A stretch of 64,000 nucleotides of DNA from Tubiluchus corallicola (lineage: Eukaryota; Priapulida; Priapulimorpha; Priapulimorphida; Tubiluchidae). The DNA is taken from contig JAQGDQ010002373.1 of assembly GCA_030141605.1 (NCBI GenBank), positions 1-64,000 of the forward strand. The letters run 5' to 3'. Within the stretch, counting starts at the first letter, position 1, and each line of letters starts with the position of its first letter. A program made the position numbers and the translations under genes. This document shows positions 41,591-55,342 of the stretch, piece by piece. The notes under the pieces are model-generated. The model did not search any database and was not told where the DNA came from. It worked only from the letters and a program-made list of their open reading frames with translations.

Positions 41591-43689
41591 ACAGATATAT
41601 CTATATATATATATGGGTGCTCAGGCTTAAAAATAACAAAATTCCAATTATAGTGTAAAAATCATGAAAAAATGCTATTCATTAAAAAAATGTTGTTCAT
41701 AATTTTAATACGTTTTCATCAGCTGGCAAGACATTCCATTTCGCTTGTTTTCCATTCATCATAAACCTTACATTATATTATGATGTAAGAAAAATTTAAA
41801 CACTTCAGTATTGATTCTTAAGAAATAAATGTACTTGGGGCATTGCGGCGAGCAGGGAGTCCTGGCGTAGAGGGAGGTGAGCAGAATCATGTCACTGGAC
41901 GTGTGATTCATTGGATGATGATGATGATGATGATGATTACATTATATGCGTCATATTAGCATTGATGTGAATTTATAAAATTTGCTCGCCCGAACAAAAC
42001 AGTACTCAGCAGCCTCAACCACGTTGCGTAACAATGCGAGTTAGCCGCCTACGCAGAAACAATGAGTTTAGACACCTTCCTGTGTACACGTCACTCGTTA
42101 CCATGACATCAGCACCCTAGTTAAATGCAGTAAATGCTTCTCTCTCTCTTCGCGAAGATTTGCTTACGATTCTTATTGTATTTAAATGTATTATAATTTG
42201 AACTTCGTAAAAGGGTTTAGTTTCATTTTTTTTTAGAATCTGGCGATGAATACTGACTATAAGGTTAAATTATTAAGTTGGTTTGTTAGCAAGGTCCTTT
42301 AGTGTACATAATTCACACAAAAAGGAGGAAGTAAATCTCGATGAAAATGAGTACCATTTTCTTGTCACATATTTTACCTTCTAATTTTACTACGTAGCGC
42401 AAATAAGTATCTATGAAAAGTGCTACGTACACGAAAAGTGTGCCTACATGAAAAGTACAGTGTGTGAATCTATCACAGACGAGATGACAAACAGCTACAG
42501 GACGCCAGGTTTTTCTTGAACTTCTACTTCCTACTTCACGTTTAAAACTCATTATAATTGTTATTGCCTACACGGAAATTCACTTGACATAGTTTATACT
42601 GGAGGCATTGTGCTGTAGTAAAAGCCTATTCTAGTAAACAGAGTAATTGTATAGGAAGTAAGACGTTTATTATTGTTATTATTATATCACTTGAATTTTA
42701 TTCTAGACAGACCTAGCTACTAGTATTATTGTTTATTGGCAGGCCTTAACATCACAAAAGCTACGTACATTAGGCAGTAACGCAACCTTTGTAGACTAAT
42801 TTTCGGAAGGCGTTCTCACCATTGTATAAAAGTTAATAAAAAAAATCTTGTCGAGCAAACAACAAGCCAAATATTATGTTATAAAAACCTTGAGCAACCT
42901 TATTTGTCTGCTATATACTGACAAATTTAGAAAATAATACATGTACCAGCCTGCTCTCTTAGTTACTCGCTTTAGCGCCAGCTCATGGCGCTTGCGCTGT
43001 GCTGTTTAGTTGAAGGTCGTTCGTATTTTTGCCACACCTGCGGGGCTTAAACGCAATAACACTGGCTTGTTTTAATGACGAAGAACAAGTTTTATATGGC
43101 CTTAGTCGAGAAAAGCTGATAATGGTGAGCAGGCAGTTTTTACTGAATTATAAAAGAGGCTACGTGCGGAGCTTCAGGCAAAAGCTGCTTTAAGTTGCTC
43201 GATTGTAAAATTTGTAAACGCCAAACTCATGACGATGAGTTCTCTTAAGCAGTGAGACGTTAAGAACTACAGCGTTTCGCAACTTGTAGCCGCTGCTTTA
43301 AATTTGAACTTGAAAAACAACTTACCTTCTGTTTTGCTTGACTATCGTTTGTGTAGTTTTAGTTTTATGTCAATAAAAATATTCTGTTTCACAATGGTAC
43401 CATTCATGAGCAGACAACTTTGTAGATTGGATTCCAGGGTGCGTTTCTAACAATTTTAGTAGAATGGTAGTATAAATATCAAGAGAGCAGTAACGAAATT
43501 TCCTAAAATTGTATGGTAAAAAAAATTTCAAATTAATATTTAGGCTGTATTATTTGTCCATCATGATAAAATCTGAAGAAGCGTGTGGAAATTTAATTAA
43601 AATCAATTAGTTTGGAAGATTTACAGCAAAGAGTCTTTTTAAGTTAAAATCTCGCGTGATCGTTTCGTGTGGTTTTTTATTATTGATTT
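41591..43689. other. Unassigned intergenic sequence (2.1 kb)
   Basis: AT-rich, with a short (ATG)n run at about 41912-41937. I looked on both strands for exon-like segments and found none I would defend. Confidence 0.4.
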
Positions 43690-44235
43690 TATTATATTAG
43701 AAATAGAATCTCTCCACCACTTTAAAAAGAAATTAAAAGAATATCAATATAACAGGTTTCAACTTCCAGATTGTGCATCTGATACTAATTACACAGACTC
43801 AACTTTCATCTACCCCCGCCCCTGACTCCATAAAACGATTAATAATGTAAAATTTTTAAAAAATTATGTGATGTAATACGTGTCATGTTAGTTTTGTAAT
43901 GTCAAATGCATAAATAGTGTAAATGTAATGAGTGAAATTTATGTAATGTAAAGCGTGTTTCTGTTAATTGTGTCATGTCAAATGTATATATAGTGTAAAA
44001 TATGTCGTGTAAAATTTGATGTACTTTTGTAATATGGTTCTGTAAAACTATTTTAATATGGTGTTTGTAAATATGTCCATTTATTGTATATTATTGGACC
44101 TTAGTTTTGCACTTTTTAGACTGCATTGGATGCATTCGTCTTGAACAGTGTTGTTATCTTTACGCTGAGGCTTACTCAATTTTATTATGAGTGAACCATT
44201 TTAATGACAAATAAAGAATTAATAATAAAATTGCT
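43690..44235 (+). mobile_element. LINE-B 3' end, plus-strand copy
   Basis: Reads from GAATCTCTCCACCACTTTAA through CTACCCCCGCCCCTGACTCC to TTTTAATGACAAATAAAGAA and a short TTAATAAT tail. It is the reverse-complement match of 36036-36590. Confidence 0.8.
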
Positions 44236-45113
44236 GCTTCACTTTGTTATAGATTAGTATATTATACGGTAAAAACAATTTGTAATTGATTTTAACCTTA
44301 TTCATTGCTTTATAGAAACACTAAAAGCTTTCACACGTTGTTAATTTAAAAGTTGCCTGGCTTTTATTGGACGTTATCTTGGATTATTATAATAATGTTA
44401 GGCCTAAAATTGTGTAGAAAATGCCAATAATATATTACAGCTCGAACGCGCATGCGCTCTTGCACTGCACAGAGGATGAGTCATGCAGTATTGATCGAAC
44501 AGTAGCAGAATTGCACGCATAAGGTAGTTAGCTGCAGCCTACAGTAGAATAAAATGGGTCAATACTCATTACTCAATACGTTGAGCGATAAATCTTGAAC
44601 GAATGGGGACGAAAGGTCTAGTGTGTATAGTTTTCAAGAAACGAAATGTTTTGTCTACCATGATTACACAGTTATTGTAGACGATAAGCTCTCTGAAATA
44701 ATTATTGTAGCAATAATTCTCGGCTACTGGCCTGGAAAGTTGGCATACGAAGCGTTCAGTAGTATCTTAATTTCTTATAAAATTATTTAGGTTAATTCCA
44801 CGGTGGTTTTCGAAGTCGACAAAGGAAAATGTAAATGAAATTTCGTTGCTGTTTTTTGAATAACAAATCACAAAGCTCAAATGAGTCCAATAATAAAAAC
44901 ATTTTTAATTCGAATTAACGCAATACTTTTGTAGTGTATTTAAATAAAAACGACGACCTCAATTAAAGAAAAGATGGATGCAGATTTTTCATAGTGAGAA
45001 ATATTATCACGATGTTTCAGTTTAATACTTCGCGTTTCTGTTAGCTCAAAAGAGAAATCTGACGACTGTGTTTTTCTGAACAAAAGATGATGTTTCACTT
45101 TAAAAGCTGTGAG
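44236..45113. other. Unassigned intergenic sequence
   Basis: Nothing recognised. Confidence 0.35.
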
Positions 45114-45382
45114 CGTATAACCAGGGCCTATTTCAGCCTAAGCGAGGCCCGGGCAAGTAGGACGTCTGATGCCCCCTTGGAAGGGGGGGGGGCGCCCAGA
45201 AAATTTTTGAACTGCTCGAACGCCGGAGAAGCATTTTCGAAGAGAAAATATGGAGTTATACAGTTGTTAAAGGAAAGAACAACTGAAAGAAAAACTGCTT
45301 TATTCTCAAGACCAGTCCTTAATACTTGTCAATACTGGAAAACGGCGCGCGTGCGGCAAGAGAGAGAGAGAGAGAGAGGGGG

Positions 45383-45436
<54 letters not shown>

Positions 45437-45561
45437 AGGCAGTATGTTCGCATAAAGCAAAAAAATGTTACCTTGGCGCGAGGCCCCTTGTAGGGTCAGG
45501 CCCCAGGGAAGTATCCCCACTTCCCCCCCCCCCCCCCCGTGAAATAGGCCCTGCGTATAAC
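45114..45561 (-). mobile_element. hAT-like MITE with CT core, copy D (inverted)
   Basis: Perfect 8-bp duplication CGTATAAC (45114-45121, 45554-45561). The element 45122-45553 is reversed, so the core reads as (GA)n. Both ends are intact (CAGGGCCTATTTCAGCC, GTGAAATAGGCCCTG). Confidence 0.9.
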
Positions 45562-46200
45562 ACGAATAAACCCTCAGTTAAAATAGTCAATGTTCCAAAA
45601 ATCTTTGCTAACGATTTCCTAATTATGTTGATGATGACGAGTTGACGACAACGTTTGCGCCTACGTTTTGACATTCCATTTTAGCTATGTTAGTGAAAAC
45701 AATCATTTCTGAATAATGTATTTAATGTAATGTACTTATTCATCTATAGTAAAAATTAAAATTTTTGAACCCAATTCGTAACAAATCCGAGCTTTGTGAC
45801 ATTTTGGACTAGTTTGATTCTTTGAATTTAGGCCTCGTTCGGTTAATTTTGAAACTTTTGAAACAGGAAGTTTGTCCTAAACCTCTTTTGAGAAACACCT
45901 CATTAACTCTATCAATTAAAAATTACCTAAAAATATTAATAATCGTGATATCTCGAAAGATTCGCAGTTATTTTACTTTTTTCTGTACTTTAATTTAGCA
46001 TTTAGTTTAGCATTTAGCAATAAAGAAAGCTTCAAAGTTAAACCACTGTCAATAAGTAAAAACTATCGAAGATAAGATAAGGCAACTAACAGCAATTATT
46101 ATCATCATCATCATCATCGTAACAATAATAATAATAATAATGATGATTATTATTATTATTATTAAACTGAGAACGCTGTAGGTCTACAGATCCTACACTT

Positions 46201-46832
<632 letters not shown>

Positions 46833-47085
46833 ATGTGTATGAAATGAAAATGATATAGTGTATGACATAAGTGTAAGAAATATTCTATGAAAATCTAAAT
46901 TAACATGCATTCAAGTCTCGATAAGTTTTTCGAGTTTGCGGCATTCGCACAATTTCAACACGCTTAACAAGTTGTTCCGGGTACCAACTTTTCATACCGT
47001 GCTAAAGTAACTTCGCAGAATTACTATTATGTTAAACTCATTACCTGCATCGGTTATATACCGTATTTCTTCTTGCATGAAAACA
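46833..47085. other. Unassigned spacer
   Basis: Nothing recognised. Confidence 0.35.
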
Positions 47086-47253
47086 ATAGAGAGTTTGACT
47101 GTCTGTCTGTCTGTCTGTCATTCGAGAAACGTCGCTGGTTTTTGTTATTTCTTACAGATGACCCATCAGACATTTACAATAATTTTCATGAAAACAATAG
47201 AGAGTTTGAGGTCTGTGTGTCTGTCTGTCAATCCAGAAACGTCGCTGGTTTTT

Positions 47254-47257
<4 letters not shown>
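47086..47257 (+). repeat. 103-bp tandem repeat with CTGT core, interrupted by LINE-A
   Basis: ATGAAAACAATAGAGAGTTTG and AGAAACGTCGCTGGTTTTTG occur twice about 103 bp apart. The continuation of the unit (TTTCTTGCAGATGACTCATC) reappears at 47674 after the LINE-A fragment, so the LINE inserted into the second unit. Confidence 0.75.
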
Positions 47258-47302
<45 letters not shown>

Positions 47303-47673
47303 CTTTATTTGCCATTAAAATACATTGATAATCACTGATAAAAACTTTACAGAGAAGATCAATCAGTGTTAGTTAATAAAAACTTACACTGCTAAAGGCA
47401 AATGCGTAAGTGCAATCTAATCTATTGTGCAGTAATGGAAAGTAACGACGAATAAAATCAAACATATTTACAACTATGCACAAAAAATGAAAAAATGATG
47501 ATTTAATTAATATGGCCGTGGATACATGAATTCTGAATTAGTGATTTTAATTTTGTTTTAAATGCTGATAGGGAGTTGATTTGTTTAACCTGTAATGGTA
47601 GAGAATTCCAAAGTAGAATTGCTTGCTTGATTACAGAGTTCGTTCCATAGTGGGTATTCGTACTAATTTGTTT
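47258..47673 (-). mobile_element. LINE-A 3' fragment
   Basis: The (TA)n tail at 47258-47300, AATCTTTATTTGCCATTAAA and the C-terminal ORF remnant match the other LINE-A copies. An internal part of the coding end (SQYDNIHT region) is deleted. Confidence 0.8.
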
Positions 47674-48141
47674 TATATTTCTTGCAGATGACTCATCAGA
47701 AGTGTAGAATAATTTTCATGAAACCATAAATTATTAATAAAAATGTATGGATTTCGACGAATCAACGGCCCCATAACAGCCATTAAATTCATTATACAGG
47801 GCACCCACCCACCCACTTTGTTTCCTCCCCCTTGCTCACCGTGCTAGAGTCAACCTAACCAGAACAAGCTTGAAAGCTCACGAACAATAATATCTCTAGC
47901 TTTGTAGAGCTAACAACCTTACACATGAGAAGGTATTAATGCTAATCGCAGCGCAATGTACTGCAATTATAATGAATATAAGCTGCATGGTTGATGAAAT
48001 CAGCTCATAAGCGAGCAATGCAGGCATCGAACCGAAGTCTTTTCTGCATATTCATAATGCCGTCAAATTCGGCGTGATAAGACAAGTTCAGTAGCCTAGT
48101 TTTACAATCCAGCTTTACAATCAAGATTATTTAACCTACAT
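47674..48141. other. End of the 103-bp repeat, then unassigned sequence
   Basis: 47674-47730 completes the interrupted repeat unit. The rest shows nothing recognised. Confidence 0.4.
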
Positions 48142-48261
48142 GACTACGGTCATATCACGTTGAAAACAGCGGCTCTCGTCTGATCACCGAAGTTAAGCAA
48201 CGTAGAGCCTGGTTAGTATTTGGATGGGTGACCGCCTAGGAATACCAGGTGCTGTAGGCTT
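48142..48261 (+). pseudogene. 5S rRNA-like head of SINE, copy 2
   Basis: Exactly 120 nt, the usual 5S length, beginning GACTACGGTCATATCACG and ending GGTGCTGTAGGCTT. The internal promoter region is well kept (GAAGTTAAGCAACGTAG, TTGGATGGGTGACCGCC). It differs from a standard 5S gene by being fused to the SINE body. Confidence 0.85.
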
Positions 48262-48693
48262 GCGGGATGCCCACACTGTATCTCGAGACTAAGCCGAGGA
48301 GCTGTACAAGGCAGCCAACGGCTAGAGGGCGGAGGAAGTCAAGTGATCCAACGGTCATGTGTAGAGGAGTAAACCTTCCAAATCAGGAGTGGAGTCCCGA
48401 AGGCGGACCAGTGCAGCTTGCTCACTGACTCCTGCAGCCAACCTGGTGCCAAGCGTATCGCTTTGCTTTCCTTTGGACTACACCAGGGAGGAAGAGAGGG
48501 TGTTCCTGTTGTCTGGGCAACTTAGGACCTCCATACACCTTGCCCAGGCGTGCGCCCTGGAGAGGCCACTCCAGTGGTTCGAGGATCGGATTGTTCAGCC
48601 ACAGTCGACGCTGCAGCTCCATCAGTGTGATCAATAACTGACTCTCTTGGCGGACACTCCATTCTCTGCCGAGACAGAAGGATGACAACAACT
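48142..48693 (+). mobile_element. 5S-headed SINE, full-length copy 2
   Basis: The head is followed by the same body as 16283-16716, with a small deletion at CTCACTGACTCCTGCAGCC and an extra 12-bp GGCCACTCCAG segment. It ends GACAGAAGGATGACAACAAC. Confidence 0.85.
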
Positions 48694-49386
48694 AACCTAC
48701 ATGAGTTGTACTGCATCTTCCTGTTAAAAAAGTCTGTGTGTTAATTTGTTTATTTATTTACACAGTTAATTAATTATTGGTCATACACATTAATTAACCA
48801 AATATCTATGTTTTTCATTCGTATCTAGTCTTCCATTCACAGAGGTTTTGTCTATTTAGTTTTAATTTTATTATTTTACTCTGTATTTATTTGTCATTAA
48901 ATTCGACAGAGTTTATTTTCACTTATTTTTTATTGTAATTAATTTTATTGCCTTGAAATTTTTCTTTTTGTTCTTTACAATGCTGCTATGAAAGCGTTTT
49001 TGTTGCTCAGCGCCAATAACCAGACCCTGGCCCATCAACAATAATAATTTCCAGTACAAAAGAATAATATCTATAATGTATACTCTCAAACCAAAATTGC
49101 GTTCCCATATCTATGTTAGTTTATTCTGCAAAAAATACAAATTTTCTGTAGTCTACAATTACTACCTCTACAAAACTACTGAAATAAGTGCTAGAAAATA
49201 AGTGCTACAGATTACTACGTTACACTAAAAAGCTAAAATACATACATTGTTGGTCCAATATTGAGTCGAGAAAAAGCCAGAATGTCAGTAAAAGGTAGCA
49301 GTATAATTATACGTCAAATTTTAAATGTAACAGAGGCGTGTGTACATAACAAGTTCCACCTATACAATGTCAGAGTAGAAAAAGTA
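48694..49386. other. Unassigned intergenic sequence
   Basis: AT-rich with nothing recognised. Confidence 0.35.
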
Positions 49387-49520
49387 GTCTAGCTTGTTGA
49401 ACTACAGTCTAATATATTTGTGGCTTCTAATGCATATACTACCTTGGGAAATAGTGTAGCTTGTTGAACTACAGTCTAATATATTTGTGGCTTCTAATGC
49501 ATATACTACCTTGAGAAGGG
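49387..49520 (+). repeat. 65-bp tandem duplication
   Basis: GTAGCTTGTTGAACTACAG... TATACTACCTTG(G/A)GA occurs twice head to tail with one or two changes, a recent local duplication. Confidence 0.8.
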
Positions 49521-49904
49521 ATAATGGACCCAAACATTTGTACCTGCAACAATATCTTTACACTAATACATGTTAATTAGGAGTTTTATAATTGAAGGGA
49601 CAGTGCCATAATAATAGGGAATGAAATATGATATACCTTTCTATTTTCTTTTTCGCACTTTCGCAAGAAATATTATTTCCATTGGCTTCATCCGTTTAGT
49701 CTACGTAATAGCGAGTGGGCGTAAAGCGTGTGACGTCAGCCACACACGCAAGGTATTGAATTGAAGCCCACATTAAACTACCACACGATGCTGAAAGGTC
49801 CAGGAACAAAATAGACTACGGCTATTCATTTTAATACTAACAAAGCTAAGCTAAAATGTAGCCCACTTCATCCTTAAGCACATCTATTTCTTTTCACTTT
49901 ATAC

Positions 49905-50178
49905 CCCTTATACAGCGGCGGATTATGATTTTATGGGCCTTAGGCTTGAGCTTGGAACGGGCCTTTTAAATGTTGCTACACTGCTGAGCTGACGTGTTTT
50001 TGTCGAGCTCTCGTCGTTTGTAAGTTTGTTTAATTTTGTGAGTTTTTGCCCACCGATTGTGATAAAAATTATATCTTCTTGATCCTTGAGTTGTTTTTTT
50101 TCGTTTTATTTTGCCGGGCCCCTTTTGATCCCGGGCCTTAGGCTTCAGCCTATAGGGCTATCCGCTACAGCCCTTATA
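49905..50178 (+). mobile_element. Single hAT-like element (hAT-2)
   Basis: Perfect 8-bp duplication CCCTTATA (49905-49912, 50171-50178). The element starts CAGCGGCGGATTATGA and ends TAGGGCTATCCGCTACAG, with imperfect inverted termini around GCGGAT. At 258 bp it has no coding sequence. Confidence 0.75.
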
Positions 50179-50539
50179 GCATAACTATTACATAAAAAGC
50201 AGTTTAAATGATGACACATTTTCTGTGTTTAAAACTGAGAACTCCATGTCAAGTGTTTATGCCCCTATCTCTTCTATTATGCATTTTTACTGCTGCGTTT
50301 ATAAAGAACTCATCAGGTTGGCAGTCTGTGACGGTGATAGTTAAAAGTCACGCAAGGGTGCAATTAAATGATACTATTTTTTAGATACGTACGTGCTGTC
50401 TGATTTCTGCTCAGCGATAAAATAAAATGGAAGCTGCATTGGGAAATTGGAAAATACGAGAGTGGGTATACTAAATGACTTGCGGTATGGCATAATGGAT
50501 AAATGATCAAACTTTAGAGTGCTTACCTTAGACCTTAGT

Positions 50540-50850
50540 CCACCTTAGTCCTTCCCATGCACGGATGATGCACATTGGGCAGACAACATTTTCCACTGGG
50601 TTCTATCGGCGGCTTCTCTTTCGATGTTCTCTCAACGTGTGTTCATAGCCCGAAGGTCTTCTTTGAAAGATCTGCGCCACGTTGTTTTTGGCCGACCTCT
50701 TTTCCTTTTTCCACCAGGTGGTTGCCAGCGTATTACTTTAAACTGTAAACTTTTCAGTACCACTCTTGGAATCAATTTACCGGTCACTACAGCTGACTTC
50801 GCTGTTTGCTGTCTGGATAAAACACGCTTACAAAAATTTCTACGGGGCAA
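50540..50850 (-). mobile_element. LINE fragment, RT C-terminal signature
   Basis: The minus strand reads GGKRKRGRPKTTWRRSFKED LRAMN, then (after a stop) ENIEREAADRTQWK and LSAQCAS. KRxRGRPxTTWRR...ED...AAxDRxxWR is the diagnostic C-terminal block of a widespread group of non-LTR retrotransposons. Truncated and interrupted. Confidence 0.75.
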
Positions 50851-50892
50851 AAGGTTAATTTCTATTTTGCGGGTTATTAGTAAGATATCCCT

Positions 50893-51333
<441 letters not shown>

Positions 51334-53699
51334 TAGGCTTATTAGTTACGCGTTTATTTATTAACAATAGTACATATCTATGTAAAACAGTATTGTTTAT
51401 TACTGTTATTAAAGTTACTTAATTGGACAGTCTTCGCCATTTTAAAGAAATTTTTAAAAATATCTTTTCATTGCAGTGAATACCAAGGCTGTGCTATAGG
51501 CCTGCATGTTTGTGAATTTTTGTGATAATGTTTTGCTGCAATAAATTTTTCAAGCAGCTCAATGAGAAACATTTCCAGGCAGGACTGCTTATTTTTTGCA
51601 GGAATGCGTATCGCGTAACGTTATGCGTAACACGTAAAAATATGTTTTGTGGTACACATGCTGTGGATTGTGGCATCTAGGTACAGTTAAGAGACATTGT
51701 TTGTGATTCACGTCAACGTGACTTCCCTCCCACAAGCAGGCGAGCGTTGACGAAAATGCCAAATTTTAAAACCGGTTACCGTGATTCGGCCGCAAACTTT
51801 TGACTGCTCGTGAGACGGAAAGTTTTTGTAAATAAACATTTTTAAACTTTGCATAATGTAAAGTTAGAAATCACGCCAGTAAAAAAATGTAAATTTGTTA
51901 ATTATTTAAAGTAGTTGACACCTGAACGTATACACTTTTTTGACTAAGTATAATTATGTTTTGTAATCAAATTAAAACAGCTAGTGGAAATCTTTGTTTA
52001 ATTAAAAGATTCAATCTATCCAAGACCGCCATAAAGACGACAAGCGCTCGAAACAGTACTGTTTGAAGATGGTATTATACAGAAATGATTTCTCATTTTC
52101 AGACGAATTGCAGTTAAATGAAATTGTCGTATTTACCAGCCAGTTCAGTATCAAAATTACCTACATATGTGACTTATTGAAATACGTGTTCTATAAAAAA
52201 ATTTGAAGTACATTTTCTTTTTACTAGTAACCGATTTTTTTTGTTACGCAACTTATTTATGCTACTGACATTATGCTCACAGGGTACATCATTTACGCAA
52301 TAATTTGAAATCATGCAATAATGCAATAACTGTATGTACGTCTGTAAACACAATGCTCTGAAACAGCAGAGAAATAATATAATAAGACAGTAAAAATAAA
52401 AATTTCTATTTTTAATAAACTATTGTAGATATGTTTACAACTATAATTTTTATTGTATTTTGTTTTATTTTCATATTTGTAAATCGTTCTAAATCGTATT
52501 TCGTTCTAATGGGAACAGTTTATTTTGTAGAAAAACGATTTTATTGCGTTTGGTATACGTTGTTTTTATTTATTCTGCTGAAAGAATTTATAATATTAAA
52601 ACTGCTGAAAAATCTTACATACGAAAATGATTATCAGAAATTTTCAAATGCGTACGAAAACGAGACATGTGTTGTCTGCAAATATGTGTTCAGAGTGAAA
52701 AAAATTCACTGAAAGTAAAAATTCCTGTACAGGTTACCATCTACGAAACTTTATAAACTATGTGACTCTTACAGTCACTAAAGAGTGACTATGTAAAGCC
52801 TGAAATTAATGTTACTGGATGTGATGCTGTTTAACCATAATACACTAGTAGCCAAGCACGCGACGTGACATCTTAGCTATTCCTCGCTTATTATCCAGGT
52901 TTAATGTCTTTATGAAACGCAACTGCTTTAAAAGTAAAATTTTTTTAGTCATTTTATCTAACTGCGTGACCTCGGCGGAGCACTAACTAGTTTTATTAAA
53001 GTTTATGAGCCTAAACGCAATAAATAACTGTGATATTACTGACGAAACCCACGTGTGCTTCTGAACTTTTAAACCAATGAAGCCATCAATTCGTAAACAT
53101 GTCTTTGGTAAATTGGAAGCATCGTTCTCGTTGGGGTTTGGATTTATTTTTTTCCAAACTCGAGTATGTTAATTGGGCGACGTTTGATTGATGACGTCAC
53201 CAACTTTTTAGTCAGTTATGTAAGTTAGTCTGGATAAAACACGTTCGAGCCGAGATACGACTAGCACTTTTGAAAGGCTGTTGTCAGTAATTCCTCATCG
53301 AGCTTCTACTCTGATACGAATTGACAGTCAAGTGGAATTGGTATATAATTATAATTTTCTGTATAATTTCTTACATCAAGAAGCGCAAAAATAAGCCTCG
53401 TTGCTGAAGTAATAATCAAACTGTGTACGTGTCACGACTGAAAATTATTCGTACCCAAATCGTTTGACCTTCAAACGCTGTTTTTGTTTTTAGCTTGATC
53501 TGCCTGGGTGCAAAACTGGAAAAACGATATTTTTACATTCATTTCTACCAAATCATTAAAGCACTATGCTTAGCAACAACTGATCCGTGCCTTCCCATCA
53601 ACCACTCACTAAACGGACCTTCTGTATAAAATGTAATTTTTAAATGTCCAAGATTACGATTTCCGTACATCTTCTCTCGAAGCCTAAGCTTTAATTATT
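51334..53699. other. Unassigned intergenic sequence (2.4 kb)
   Basis: Low-complexity AT-rich DNA. A 93-codon hydrophobic frame at 52431-52712 (plus) is the longest; its Phe/Ile/Tyr/Lys composition is what AT-rich noise gives. No repeat family recognised. Confidence 0.4.
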
Positions 53700-54539
53700 A
53701 ATGGTGTAACAGTCGTTGGTGTTTGCAAATGAAGGATGTTTGCTGTGAACTATCAATGTTTTTGTGCCATAGTCTTCTGTTTATAATACAGGCTTATCAT
53801 TGCAAATTCGTTCTTTTTCAGAAAAATATTCGACGAAATTTGATGCTAAATGATATTGCATTTGTAAATCCAGTCTTAATTGTAATTTGTTACTACATGG
53901 TGTTTTAATTTTAACTTAACTTCAATACTCACAGACATTAACATACAAAAAATGCAAATATTTTAATGCTCTTAATTGTCGTTTTAATATTTCATTCATC
54001 AATAAATCCAACATTTACATTTTTTACAATTTACATTTTAAAAGAACTTACAATTTACACATCACATTTGATGTATTGTACAAGATATAAGAACAATTTA
54101 TGTACAATAAGCTTGTATAATACAAACTATGTCAATACAACAACAATAACTACAAGTCAGGAAAAATAAATTCTATGTTACATACAATGCTGCCAGCAAG
54201 ACAACAAGCTAAAGCCCTTTTTACACCGCTAGCTTTAAACAGAGGCCATTTTTACATTTTCATAAGATTATTACAAAATACGTATTGGAGATCATTCAAG
54301 GTTGACGGTTCAATACAAAAATAGTTACGTGAGTGTTTACAATGCATTCGGCTATACACTAGTATTATACTGCAGTGAGTTGGCTGTCCATAATTTACAC
54401 GTTAATACTGCAGGAAACACGAGAATGCTGTCTCCGATGATGGCGGAGGTTAAAACTCTGCTGTACAAATGGCTCGGGGTATAATAAAAGTTTTAACTGA
54501 TGTCTCGTACGTAAGCGTGTTGTGTGTAAAACGATGCGA
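53700..54539 (-). other. Probable 3'UTR region of the BTG-like gene
   Basis: AT-rich DNA downstream of the BTG-like stop codon, containing several ATTTA motifs on the minus strand. I cannot place a polyadenylation site, so the 3' limit is a guess. Confidence 0.3.
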
Positions 54540-55019
54540 CTAGCTCGCTGCAAATGCCGCCATCTGACGGAAATCGACGCCCTTGTTGCGTTGCGTTTTA
54601 AATCCCTGCTTACACGACTTCTGGAGACGATCCCCGTGTCCCTTGGCTTTGTGCTCGTACAAGACGCAGACCGATCCGTCCTCGCCGATGCGATAGCTCA
54701 CCTCTCCCGGATCCACCCACAGAGTGAGTTCGTGGGGGAGGGCATGGTACAGGTAGTCGGGAGAAAGTCCACTTTCTTCACCGGCTCTGCCTATCATTGG
54801 GTCGAGTTTATGATTGATTCTCAGACACCTATAGCCGCTCCCGCGGAACGGTTTTTCGGGAAACCAGTGGTGCTTATAATGCTGACTTAGCAAGTCACGT
54901 AGAGTGGCCCCGAAAACGTCTAAAGTCACATCGTCCAAGAGCGGATTGTGCTTCCGAAGCAAATCTACAATAAACCCCACTGCACACTTCAGTTCCAGCC
55001 TCATCTTCGGTTGAAACAT
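54540..55019 (-). CDS. BTG1/BTG2-like antiproliferative protein (BTG/Tob family)
   Basis: A 159-residue protein in one uninterrupted exon. The BTG/Tob (APRO) domain fills residues ~6-122: Box A at 48-67 ([18 protein letters not shown]) and Box B at 97-115 ([19 protein letters not shown]). Tyr63 and Trp101 correspond to the two residues known in BTG2 to contact the CNOT7/CAF1 deadenylase. The family links the CCR4-NOT deadenylase to target mRNAs and restrains cell-cycle entry. The length matches BTG2 (158) and is far shorter than Tob. A basic Lys/Arg/Gly tail (123-159) differs from vertebrate BTG1/2. ATG 55019 is the most upstream Met; a second Met at residue 6 (MRLELK) aligns with where the domain begins. 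Vertebrate BTG1 and BTG2 carry one intron in the coding region; none is seen here. The GC content is clearly higher than its surroundings, as expected for a real coding exon. Confidence 0.93.
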   Translation of the reverse strand: MFQPKMRLELKCAVGFIVDLLRKHNPLLDDVTLDVFGATLRDLLSQHYKHHWFPEKPFRGSGYRCLRINHKLDPMIGRAGEESGLSPDYLYHALPHELTLWVDPGEVSYRIGEDGSVCVLYEHKAKGHGDRLQKSCKQGFKTQRNKGVDFRQMAAFAAS

Positions 55020-55342
55020 GGGGACGGTTTAGAGGAACCACGTTTTAGATCACGATGAATGACTATCACAAAATCTTTGGTACGTACTGCACGAATTCGC
55101 TGTTCCTTTATGCGGCTAAATGCTGCGCGGCGTTCATACAACGATGATTTCGATTCAGAAATTCTGCCGAACACTCCTCTCTTAACAACTTGCGACTCAA
55201 ACTTGTTGGAAACAATTCTCTGTCGTTGCTCTGACTAGAGCGATTTAGAATAGACAACCTACGCCAGATCGTTCTCTGCCTTTCTGTCCCTTTGTCCTCG
55301 GTCTGAGGTAAACAAGTTGGCAGGACGGCCTCAATTTACGCA

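Noticed and set aside
42313-42552. A 79-codon minus-strand frame
   Set aside because: No recognisable motif, no conserved-looking composition, and it lies in a 2-kb AT-rich stretch with no other coding signal.
48142-48261. A functional 5S rRNA gene
   Set aside because: It is well preserved, but it is fused to the SINE body found elsewhere with and without the head, and there is no T-run terminator at its end.
52431-52712. A 93-residue hydrophobic membrane protein
   Set aside because: Its composition (Phe, Ile, Tyr, Lys, Leu) is expected from AT-rich random DNA, and no flanking splice signals or neighbours support it.
54522-54890. A 122-codon plus-strand frame opposite the BTG-like gene
   Set aside because: It is the antisense shadow of a GC-richer coding exon; the minus strand has unmistakable BTG boxes.
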